NCBI RefSeq assembly: GCF_000143415.4
Contig: NW_003314267.1
Coordinates: 3,786,446-3,850,445, forward strand
DNA length: 64,000 bases
Direction of reading: 5' to 3'
Origin: Selaginella moellendorffii
Lineage: Eukaryota > Streptophyta > Lycopodiopsida > Selaginellales > Selaginellaceae
The notes under the pieces are model-generated. The model was not told the origin of the DNA, made no database searches, and saw only the letters and a list, made by a program, of their open reading frames with translations. Shown here piece by piece: positions 48,421 through 57,079 of the stretch. The position numbers were made by a program, and so were the translations under genes. How positions within the stretch are numbered: the first letter of the stretch is position 1; each line of letters starts with the position of its first letter.

Positions 48421-48610
48421 TGGCATGAGGCCTCACGCTATCTTTGGCCCCTGCTAGCCTGTTGCTATATTTCTTTTGCCTTGCTGCAACTGTATATATT
48501 TTTGTGTGCGTGACTAGTCACCCATACAAAAATATATACAGTTGCAGCAAGGCAAAAGGAATATGGCAATAGGCTAGTAGGGGCCAAAGATGGGATGAGG
48601 CCTCATGCCA
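48421..48610. repeat. 190-bp zero-spacer palindrome
   Basis: Arms of 95 bp pair from 48,421/48,610 inward to the centre between 48,515 and 48,516, with only a handful of mismatches. The centre is the perfect GTGACTAGTCAC, and both outer ends are members of the 24-bp palindrome family. Immediately left lie two more perfect dyads, one around 48,383-48,406 and ATTAGTGGTACCACTAAT at 48,403-48,420. The cluster is 190-380 bp upstream of the start of the DUF7869-like gene. It could extrude as a cruciform or be transcribed as a hairpin. Confidence 0.92.
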
Positions 48611-48805
48611 TCTTGATATACACACAGCTGCAAGCAAGTAAAAACGTACATGACAATACGTTAGCCATGAAATTGCAAGGGCCCAAGATGGCATGTGGCC
48701 TCATGCCATTTCTAAATGTGGTCCTAAGCCATTCCATGGTGAACATACCAGGAAGCACAAGTGCCGAATATCAAGAGGAAGCGGTAGCCACACCAAAGAC
48801 AGTGC

Positions 48806-48990
48806 CGCTCGCAACACCGCAACTACTCGTAACGCCACTCGCAACACCGCAACTGCTCGTAGCGCCTCTCGCACAAACTGCCACACGCATAAACTGTCGC
48901 TCGCAATGGCGCTCGCAATGCCGCAACCGCTCGTAGACGCATAAACCACAGCTCACAACACCGCTTACACAAGCAGCGCTCACTGCGCTT
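48806..48990. repeat. CGCTCGCAACACCGCAACT-type imperfect repeats
   Basis: Irregular tandem arrangement of CTCGCAACACCGCAACT, CTCGTAACGC and CGCTCGCAATGGCG-like words. GC-rich, in the divergent intergenic region. No gene; frames through it are low complexity. Confidence 0.65.
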
Positions 48991-49058
48991 AGCGGAACCA
49001 AGAACACGGCGCACAAAAATGATAGACCTAGGAATGAGTTCGAGAATTCAAAAATAAC

Positions 49059-49266
49059 ACACGCTTGAACGTCACATCAAATCCTTTGACAAACCAGATC
49101 TTATGATTCCTCTGACAAATTTCAAACTGAGTAGCTTCTAGACTTTGCTGTCGGAGGTTGAACTTTGTCACATCATGTCCTTGCCTCGATCCAACTATGC
49201 CATGTCAGTGATTCGAACTTTGCCATGCCATGTCAGCGATCCGCACCAAGATTATTCGCCGTGTAA
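49059..49266 (+). repeat. 208-bp direct repeat, left copy
   Basis: Recurs at 50,331-50,538 (offset 1,272) with about ten single-base differences and no indels. Each copy starts at ACACGCTTGA and ends at GCCGTGTAA. Both lie in the divergent intergenic region. Neighbouring sequence is partly rearranged: 49,318-49,395 resembles 50,258-50,338. Confidence 0.9.
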
Positions 49267-49732
49267 AGGAATAATTATGCTGTGTGTGTACGTCCATTTA
49301 TGGCAATATAAGGCCACATGCCATTCAAAGAATAATGCTAGTCGAGCATTTTTTGGAGCATTTTTGGGTTCAAAATTGCATGAGCCCACACGCTTTAAAG
49401 TTTACCTGTACCAAAAATAAAAACAGCTTTATTTACTTGGGAATTTAAGTGGTTGAGGCATTTTTAAACTTACAAACACATGCCCTACTTACATTCCTTT
49501 GGTTGCTTAAAATTCAAAAATATTATAAACCTTTCTTTTTGCATTTTCAATGTTTTCAATTATGGTTTTTGATTTTCGCAGGACCAGCCTAGTAATCTAT
49601 TTGCATCCCGTCATGTTTATAGCTAGCTTTCGTTTGTCCCCTTCGCTAGCCTGAGATACATCTGCTCGGCATCTGCCTCTTACAGCATTTGCCCAGAAAG
49701 GGCATCTTTCTTCACGCAGCATTTGCCACATG

Positions 49733-49765
49733 TTTAGGGTTTAGGGTTTAGGGTTTAGGGTTTAG
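49733..49765 (+). repeat. Interstitial plant telomere repeat (TTTAGGG)4.7
   Basis: Four perfect TTTAGGG units plus TTTAG, uninterrupted. This is the standard plant telomere repeat, here inside a chromosome arm and midway between the two divergent genes of the palindrome block. It may mark telomerase-healed or filler DNA at a break, or a regulatory telo-box cluster of the kind found in plant promoters. Confidence 0.95.
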
Positions 49766-50330
49766 CAATTCAGTAGCTTGATAAACATGCAAATACAAAA
49801 CTTGATGCAAAATCCTTTGATATGTCATAATGCCCCTAGGACCATAAACACATTTCAATAGAGAAGGTCCTTTCATTTCATAACTCCTTACGTAGATCTT
49901 GGTGAAACCATAGTTAGTGAAGTTAGTTTCTTGTGATCCCACATCTGATTGTGATGTCCCTTTGCAGTGTCGATGGAAAGGTCAATGCACACCAAACTAT
50001 AAAATCTTGGAGCAAAATAACGGTCGGATCTATGGCAAATGCCCCTGAAACATTGTAAGGCTCGTGTGGTCTCATGTGGTGTCCGATTGAGATGCTTTTT
50101 TGCAGGGTCATCAAGAAAGACATTGTATACCATTCTGTAAAATCTAGTTGTGATCTAACAGTTGGATCTCCAGAAAACTCAAAAAAATCTTGCACGTGTC
50201 AGAACATTCTAGGAATATACTCTTATGTGCCTCTGAAAATGGCATGCAGCCCCACGCCATTCAAGAGATAACGCCAGATGATGCCGAGCATTTTTTGGTG
50301 CATTTTTTGGGATCAAAATTGCATGAGCCC

Positions 50331-50538
50331 ACACGCTTGAACGTCACATCAAATCCTCTGACAAACCAGATCTTATAATTCCTCTGACAAATTTCAAACT
50401 AAGTAGCTTCTAGACTTTGCTATCGGACGTTGAACTTTGTCAAATCATGTCCTTGCCTCGATCCAGCTGTGCCATGTCAGTGATTCGAACTTTGCCATGC
50501 CATGTCAGCGATCCATGCCAAGATTATTCGCCGTGTAA
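50331..50538 (+). repeat. 208-bp direct repeat, right copy
   Basis: Partner of 49,059-49,266. The right copy is preceded by a half-palindrome (about 50,317-50,337). Confidence 0.9.
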
Positions 50539-50575
50539 CTGCTCGGCATATTAAATGATATCCCAATCATGATCT

Positions 50576-50712
50576 TTCTTTTGGATTTCACGTGCATGCA
50601 GTCCGAGGAATGATGACGTTGCGGATTTCTTTTGGATTTCACGTGCATGTATGTGCGCGGCGATCCAAAAATTAATAGTGGCGCCCAAGTCCGAGGAATG
50701 ATGACGTTGCGG
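50576..50712 (+). repeat. Interleaved short direct repeats
   Basis: TTTCTTTTGGATTTCACGTG occurs at about 50,576 and 50,628. GTCCGAGGAATGATGACGTT occurs at about 50,600 and 50,689. The pattern suggests a local tandem duplication followed by divergence. No gene. Confidence 0.75.
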
Positions 50713-50767
50713 GATTACCAACCGTCGTGACATTTCGCGCATGTGAGGTTAGGTTTTTCATCGTACT

Positions 50768-50935
50768 CACGCTCGCACACTCGCGCTCGCATCGCACTCC
50801 CACTCATGATCACGCTCACATTCGCGCTCATCTACCTTCTCTACAGGTTTCTCGTGTGCATCGGCGTCCACTGGCGCTTGCATCACACTCGCGCTCGCAT
50901 CGCGCTCGTGTGCATCGGTGTCCACTTCAAGACAC
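50768..50935 (+). repeat. CGCTCGCA/CACTCGCG-rich tract
   Basis: Irregular repeats of CGCTCGCATCGC and CACTCGCGCTCGC in the region just upstream of the ParB-like gene. It could be part of its promoter or 5' UTR. A similar composition lies at 48,806-48,990 on the other side of the intergenic region. Confidence 0.6.
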
Positions 50936-51136
50936 ACCCAGTTTGTAACTTCGCCGCCAACTCCGCCGCCCACTCCGCCACCCACACGCAGCCCACTTGG
51001 CGTCCCGGGAGATTTCAGTGCCACTCTCCAACTGTAAGTGGCAGAGTAGCCTTGTTGCTACGATCCGCTGCACACACAGTGCACATTCGCCAGCGAGTCT
51101 GGCCTCGATTGTCACGCCTCCATTCGGCTTCAAATG

Positions 51137-51375
51137 GTAAGTCTTTTAGGCCAAGTAGAAAATGGCATGAGGCCACATGCCATTCAGTAGCAACATTGGC
51201 ATGCACCGATTGGGCTCTCGAGTGCAATCCGGTTACAGATGGCGTGTAGCCTCACGCCATCTTAGGATGCAGCCTCAAGACATCTGATGCAGTGGTGAAT
51301 GGCGTGTGGCCTCACGTTATTTCCAGCTGCTAGCTTTTCATCTGTCAGCTCTAATTGTTGTGCATTTCTGAACAG
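51137..51375 (+). other. Probable intron of the ParB-like gene carrying three palindromes
   Basis: Starts GTAAGTC at 51,137 and ends CTGAACAG at 51,375, a good donor and acceptor. It holds palindromes at 51,161, 51,238 and 51,298. The upstream exon would end CTTCAAATG; its start is not defined. Other donor-like sites (GTAAGT at about 51,031) make the 5' gene model uncertain. Confidence 0.5.
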
Positions 51376-52946
51376 GCGAGGAATTGCGTTCTTCTTCCAG
51401 CCACTGTCAATGTGGATGCAGAGAAGGGGGAGGAGCTCACCAGTTGGACTTTCGGGATGGAACGCAAGGATCTGAGGCTGTACAACACAGATGGTGGGAG
51501 AAAAGAATGCATGGGGACCCACATCCAAGTGACAGACACTCCATGCAGTTCCATGCAAGAATATGGACTGGCACTTGTGGTAGAGATAGCATCCGCCTTC
51601 AAGATCCACCTTGCACATCCTAGCGGCTTCCCAGAGGGGGGCAGCGGCTATGAGGAATTCCTAGAGGGAGCTAGGGAGAGGTTGTCCAGGAGGCCCACAA
51701 TTTCAAAGACGTTGCGGGTCTATGAAGATCACATGGAATCCACGGACCTCACCTACGGCGATGTTCAAAAATTATATTCCAACATTGAGCCGTTGAGAAT
51801 GCCTCCAGTTCGCGAAGAGAAGGGAAGGGGGTCGATTTGGAAACTACCCCAAAGCAGAAAAGGGTGGTCAAGCTCAAGCCGACGTCCGACTCTCCTGCTC
51901 CAAAAAAGAAGCTACTCGGTGATGCCATTGCCTCGGGTTCGAACATTACACCCACCAAAAAGAAGAGCCGCAAAGAGTAGAAAGAGCAAGAAGAGGCAAC
52001 AAAAATCATCGCAGATAATAGTACTTGTTACTATTCCAACAAAATATATACAATCGACGTGAGCCGTATCGACATCCAAAGCAAATACAACCATAGGCTA
52101 GTATCTGATGAGTGGGTGGAGAAACTGAAGCAGAAGATGCTGGCAAGTCCAGTAACACCCGACATCGCAGACGTGATCCCCTACTACCGAACAATGAAGG
52201 GCGAGACGAGGTTTCCAGACTTGATCAATAGGAAGGTGTTGAACGATCAAAACATCCGGTTCTATGCCGTCTCCGGGCAACATTCTAACTTGGCGATGCA
52301 AGAGATAGTTGTAGATATTATGGTGGGCAAAGAGGTGAAGAAAGTCTTCAAGACAAGAGTTGTCCGCCTGATAAAAGGCAACTCGCCCCTCCGATCTATC
52401 ATATACATCTCCCATGCGCAGAATGTCAAGCAAGAAACGTGCTACAAATCGGGTCTGCACGAGACATTGGCACGAACACGGAAGCTCTGGGTTCAACTGA
52501 AGAAGCCACAAAAACCAGGACAAGGACGTGCACTAGCAACTAGCGCCTGGCAGGTAAGCCTCGTTGCATGTGGCATAGCATGTGGCCTCACGCCATTTCC
52601 ATTGCAGAAATTCTCGAGTCTTCTCTCGAAAACACTGGGGGTCAATGACACACTCAGCATCCATAACATTCTACTCGCGACAAAAGTTGTTTTTAACAAA
52701 TGGGTAGATGTGCTGAGGAGGTACCATGACGGGGAGTTGCTAAACTCAATGGGTGTGGAGGACAGCCGGAAGCCCAATGATTTGAAGCTCAACACCTTGC
52801 GGATGGGTTCTTCGACCACTAAACATGAGCGTGGACGTATTAGAGAAGAGATGACATTACTATTGGGTTTAAATCCTGATAGTGTGGAGAGTGATGAAAT
52901 TCCAAGATTATTGTATAGGCATTGGAGGCAAAAAATAACAGTCTGA
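51376..52946 (+). pseudogene. ParB/sulfiredoxin-like N-domain protein gene, decayed
   Basis: Plus-strand gene of roughly 500 codons in two exons. The first part (about 150 residues) is unfamiliar and is followed by a Lys-rich linker. From about 52,041 the pattern IYTIDVSRIDI, YNHRL, DEWVEKLKQKML, VIPYYR and FYAVSGQHSNLAMQEI matches the strand-helix-strand layout and the GQHR-like loop of ParB/Srx-type domains (pattern judgement, no search). The C-terminal half is helical and unfamiliar. Damage: a one-base shift at a G5 run (51,827-51,831) and one in-frame TAG (51,978-51,980). A 54-nt intron (52,554-52,607) interrupts it. It is transcribed away from the DUF7869-like gene, with about 3 kb between them. 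DNA binding to the nearby palindromes is speculation. Confidence 0.42.
52554..52607 (+). other. 54-nt intron made of a palindrome copy
   Basis: GTAAGCC donor, TTCCATTGCAG acceptor, 54 nt. The centre is a palindrome-family member at 52,574-52,597. The length is a multiple of three without stops, so retention would insert 18 residues in frame. Nearly the whole intron is explained by the palindrome plus splice signals. Confidence 0.65.
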
Positions 52947-53493
52947 GATGGCATGTATTTATTTAAAAATGTAACTTATTATGGCATGGGGTTCCATGCC
53001 ATTGTATTAATATTAAAAGACGATTCTTTGAGAGGATTTGCATTATACTAGAAGTGTTATAGCATGTTATTGAAAGTCTAAGAAGTTGTTTTATTAATAA
53101 GGGGAAAGTAAAGATTGAATGGGGACTTGGGCTCCACCTAGACTCGGAGCAACTGAGCCAATATTAAAAGGATGGAAAGAAATTGGACGACGATGACAAG
53201 AAGAAGAGAGAGGTGAAGCAGTGGCAGAGGGAGGAGAAGTGATTGAGTAGACATTTCCTTGTTTAAAATAAAATGGCATGTGCCTCAATGCAGTTGAATT
53301 TTGTTATATTTATATACTATATAAAGGTTTGGAAACCTTATTTTACAAGTGGGATAATGACAATTCCCACTTTAACAAAATAAAGCTTGATGATAGAGTG
53401 AAGACAAGTGGATATAATAGTGGAGTGAGGATAAATGGCATGGATTATAGAGTGAGGATGAGCATAGTGAATTTGAATGGAATATGGTAGTTT
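52947..53493. other. 3' flank of ParB-like gene with palindromes
   Basis: No gene. Palindrome at 52,980, another at 53,272, and half-sites at 52,947 and 53,436. Repeated GTGAGGAT and TAGAGTGA words near 53,390-53,465. Confidence 0.5.
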
Positions 53494-53620
53494 ATAACCA
53501 CCTACTATTTATAGTACTATAGCATATAGACCATTCATTTGGGACTGAATTTGGTCCATCCATTCTTTTATATAATTAAACCTTAATTAATATACTATTC
53601 CTATATTCTGAGCACTTATA
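53494..53620 (+). repeat. Right copy of the direct repeat flanking the palindrome block (LTR-like)
   Basis: Partner of 43,259-43,391. It shares the ATAGTACTATAGCATATAGA core and the order of downstream words, ending CTATATTCTGAGCACTTATA where the left copy has CTATATCCCAAACATTCACA. Divergence is clearly higher than between the array copies, so the block is older than the duplications at 1-42 kb. Confidence 0.6.
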
Positions 53621-54416
53621 AAAATAAAATTAAAGATATTAAAAATTAATTTCAAATAAAAATTTGAGTTATTTATATATATAGAATAAAATATAATTAA
53701 CATTTTTAATCATGACATATATATTAATTTATAACTTATAAGCCACTACTTTATATTATAATCATTTAAGCTAAGTGCACATAAACTAATCAATTCATGA
53801 TATAGTCTATACTTGAGTAATATTATTAACTTATGTTATAATATTTTTATTTTTTATTATAAATATTTTATTTGTGGCTTCCAAATTTTAATAAAATGGT
53901 TAAATTAAACAATAAGACATTTATACTGTATTATCTTATAGCAACTGTATTTACTATCTTGAAGTTGAAAGTATAGAAGCTAATCAATGTTGTTCAACGG
54001 TCATCAAGAATACAGTAACCATTTATCAGCATACTTCTGTCAATTTTTTAATTATGACAATGATATCAAGGATCTAAGAGAGGAAACAGTACCCAATGAT
54101 CATCGATGTGTTCCTAGCTTCAAGGTTGTCACACAGAATCAGGAGCTCAAGGTCTGCATTGCTAATTATTTTAAATTGGAACTTCTACAAAAATCTCTGC
54201 ATACACAACAAGTTGAAGTAGCAGCAGCAATCAATAAAAAAACTTGTAGGAATTTGGAATTTCTTTCTTCCTTTCTCCAGTAAAAAACATTTTTCAAAAA
54301 ATTCTCAAAAATGTCTATGCCACCCTTTGTTTCTCCAATGTGATCTCTCCCTTGACTGGAGCAAGCTATATTCAACCAATAGATTGTGCTGCACAAAATC
54401 ACTGTTAAAAAACTAT
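53621..54416. other. AT-rich spacer, no recognised gene
   Basis: Very AT-rich up to about 53,980. A 98-codon plus frame at 53,987-54,283 has an ordinary amino-acid mix but no family I recognise and no splice context, so it may be chance or an exon relic. Confidence 0.4.
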
Positions 54417-54740
54417 TAAAATTTCATCTGTAGATACAAATATATAGATATTAAATCAGATAGTGTCAATGTAAATCTAGAAGAAGACAAGTTAAGATGC
54501 TAACATATGTTCAAAAGATTGTGGACTTGGATATATGGTCACATGGAGCCTGCTTATATATGCACCATATGTATAAGACTAATTAAACATCATTGATACA
54601 GGTTATTAACATGAGTGTGTTCATATGTGCAATCCCATTCATTATGGTTATGATTCTTAGAGTGGGAGCTCAGCAGCATTGTCTTACTAGATTGTGAATA
54701 GCGATTGATACTGACCACCTGAAACACAAGAATTTTCCAA
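54417..54740 (+). pseudogene. Relic of the secreted-peptide gene, 5' part
   Basis: Aligns by eye with about 500-850 of copy A: upstream words (GATATTAAATCAGAT, ACATATGTTCAAAAGAT), then a signal-peptide-like start near 54,611, and decayed sequence to about 54,720 with a stop and missing cysteines. Non-functional. Because the relic at 60.2 kb overlaps the same part of the gene, the two are more likely separate paralogous relics than one gene split by the retrotransposon. Confidence 0.55.
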
Positions 54741-55379
54741 GAATATACCAAGGAGTAGGGGATCTAAGGCTGGAATGACTTAAGGTTGGGCACTATTATA
54801 AGTTAGCTAAAAAGAAGAAACTCTTGATAAGAGGCCAAAATGTCAGGGTGAGGAGATTAAAGATTTTATCAATCTCATTAAGGATTTCTTGTTTCATATA
54901 AATCCTAAAGGGTTGAATTAATTTTATGTCCATGATTACCATTAGTACATTAGAGCTGGTGTGACTGGTGTGACACATTAGAGCCAAAAACATCAAGGAC
55001 AAACATGATGGTGGATGAGAAGTCTCTTAGAGGTCACCGACAGTATGTTACAATATGTACAAATGAGGATGTTCAAGCATCAACCTTGATATTATTGCAC
55101 TTGAGGAGAGAAGCTTATCAAGGTGTTATAGAAATTTATCCTTCTTTGCAATTTGAAGTTAAATCAGGATGGTATGACAAGAAGCTCTGGAAGAAGTTAA
55201 GCAACTTGGCTCTTCTTGCACAGTTTTCAGCATTGATAAAGATGAAAATATGATTATATTTGAGTGCAAAACTAAGGCTGGGCCAAATGGGAAGAGGAAA
55301 TGTGATGAAATTGAAGAAGTATGATTTTGAAAGAGCTTTTTATTTTCAATTCATAATAAAAATAATAAACTTTTGAAGC
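54741..55379. other. Decayed region before the Ty3 element
   Basis: One plus frame of 82 codons (55,005-55,253) with a basic, helical look and no family I recognise. The rest is AT-rich without signals. Confidence 0.35.
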
Positions 55380-55555
55380 TGTGAAGTCCAAGTGTACAGC
55401 TAAGATGCTGTATATTAATATTAGCATAGTGGGATTTTAGTAGTAGTCGGATTGATTTCAATCCGAACCACTTGCTTCTGTATATAAGCTAGGGTTTTTG
55501 GGTAAATTGATATGCACATTTTCTGTATTCCCTTTCCATATTCCATACACTCACA
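55380..55555 (+). repeat. 5' LTR of the Ty3 element (176 bp)
   Basis: TG...CA ends. It contains a TATA-like TATATAAG at 55,481 and shares ATTAGCATAGTGGGATTTTA with the 3' LTR. Differences between the two LTRs are many for 180 bp, so insertion is old. Confidence 0.88.
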
Positions 55556-55584
55556 TTAGTAGTAGAAGTGAGGGGTATCTTTGA

Positions 55585-56700
55585 TTGTCCTTAAGGAGTT
55601 TTTTGATTTCAAATTTTGGTTTAGATCTAGTTTTTGCATCATTTAGATCTAGCTTTTTCCATTTCCTTTCTTTTGTTCTTTCCTTTTGGGATTTTAATTT
55701 AAATCTAGCTTTTATATTGTCTAGATCTTCTAGCTTTATTCATTTCTTTTCTTTTGCTCTTTCCTTTTTCATTCATCTTTATAGTAGAGTAACAATCTCC
55801 TCCTTCTTTAACTTTGGAGTAGCAATTGGTGTAATTGCTTAATGCTATGTGATTGTATTTGAACAATCAAACTTAGTTGATGGTAACATTTATGGTATGT
55901 GGTAAAACTCCTCCTACTCTTGGTGGCAATCCCTGCATTCAGCCGGAGTTCTTTTATGAGAATCTTAAGGGATGATATGTACTATTGGTTTAGTCACTTT
56001 ATTGTGATTGTTACATATAATTCTTGGGATGATGCTCAATGTTTACTTGAGTTACTCACGTGTCTTCAAGGGACAGCATTACAGCGGTACAATGGTTTGA
56101 GTGCAGCCACTCGTGAGGTATTCTCCCAAATGTCTTCAAACATGCATTCACATTCAGACACACCGATGATTGTGATGATGCCTTTCAACAATTGTTTTCA
56201 TCAAAGGCCATCTGAGTTGGTGATGTAATTTGGCATTTGTTTCCAAAGCCTCTTGCTTTATGTGGAACTAAATATATCAGAGTGGATGAAGTTGAGAATG
56301 TTATGGCCAACACTTCGTCAAAATCTTGTAGGACTTGTGCATGCATTTGCTCTAGCCATCTTTAACAATGCTCTTCGCTTGGCACAATGTTATGAGACAT
56401 TGCCTCTTCTACTTCTTGTTGCATGTCCTTGAGCTCCACTTTCTGTGGGAGATGGTTTTGTTCCAATGGAGGTTGATGATGCTACTACTTGAGTTTAATA
56501 AGGGTGAGGACATGGTTGTGGCCATGATGTTCACTACTAAGCATGTGATTAAGTTGGTCACACTTATCGACATTGTTGGCGTTTTCCGGATTGGTAGCCT
56601 CCATTTCTTGGGTGGAGACTTTTTCATCCACAATGTCCTATTGGTGCTACTACAGTGGAAGGTTTGAACACTGAGATGCATTTGGGAAATGAGGAGTTGC
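55585..56700 (+). pseudogene. gag-like region of the Ty3 element
   Basis: Discontinuous plus-strand segments. A part near 56,015-56,100 reads like a gag segment with a Trp-Asp start and an LQGTALQRYNGL-type helix. Preceding DNA is T-rich leader with TTTAGATCTAG words. Too broken to delimit an N terminus or a zinc knuckle. Confidence 0.4.
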
Positions 56701-57079
56701 ACAAGTAATAAAAGGACCTTGCATGAATAAGTCAATGATCTCTTCATCTTTCTTTCAAAAGTATCATCAAGGGGTTTACTCGGCACCAGTTCATCCAGTG
56801 TTTCCTTTTCAAGCTCATCTTTATAATAAAAGGCCTCCTATTATCCTCTCAATGTTGGTTGATATAGATTTGAGTTTATCTTTTGCCATATATTGTTGTT
56901 TACATTTGCATCATGCGGCAGAACCAATTTTCATTCTTTATGGCAATGGTTATATATGTGCATGGGATGAGGCAAACCTAGTTGTGCATGTAGGCGATTT
57001 CGAGCTTAGGTTGCAGTCATTGCAAGTGGTGCCGAGTCAAGCTTTTGACCTCATATATTTCCATTTTGTTCTGCTTTTC

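Larger units (their letters stand above)
45245..53295. repeat. Dispersed 24-bp palindrome family
   Basis: At least 16 good copies of a dyad built from half-site RATGGCATGWGG and its reverse complement. Positions: 45,245; 45,331; 46,653; 46,710; 48,313; 48,383; 48,419; 48,589; 48,687; 50,238; 51,161; 51,238; 51,298; 52,574; 52,980; 53,272 (each about 24 bp). Weaker copies or half-sites lie at 45,391, 49,301, 49,375, 50,317, 52,947 and 53,436. I saw none elsewhere in the window. Several show paired changes in both arms, for example GCGTG with CACGC at 51,238. All lie in intron-like, intergenic or UTR-like DNA. They could be protein-binding dyads, RNA hairpins or tiny mobile inverted repeats. 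Confidence 0.88.

Noticed and set aside
45245-53295. CRISPR array
   Set aside because: Repeats are palindromic and dispersed at irregular distances, with no uniform spacers, in a plant-type genome.
55005-55253. 82-codon frame as a gene
   Set aside because: No family recognised, no upstream exon or promoter context; left as part of a decayed spacer.
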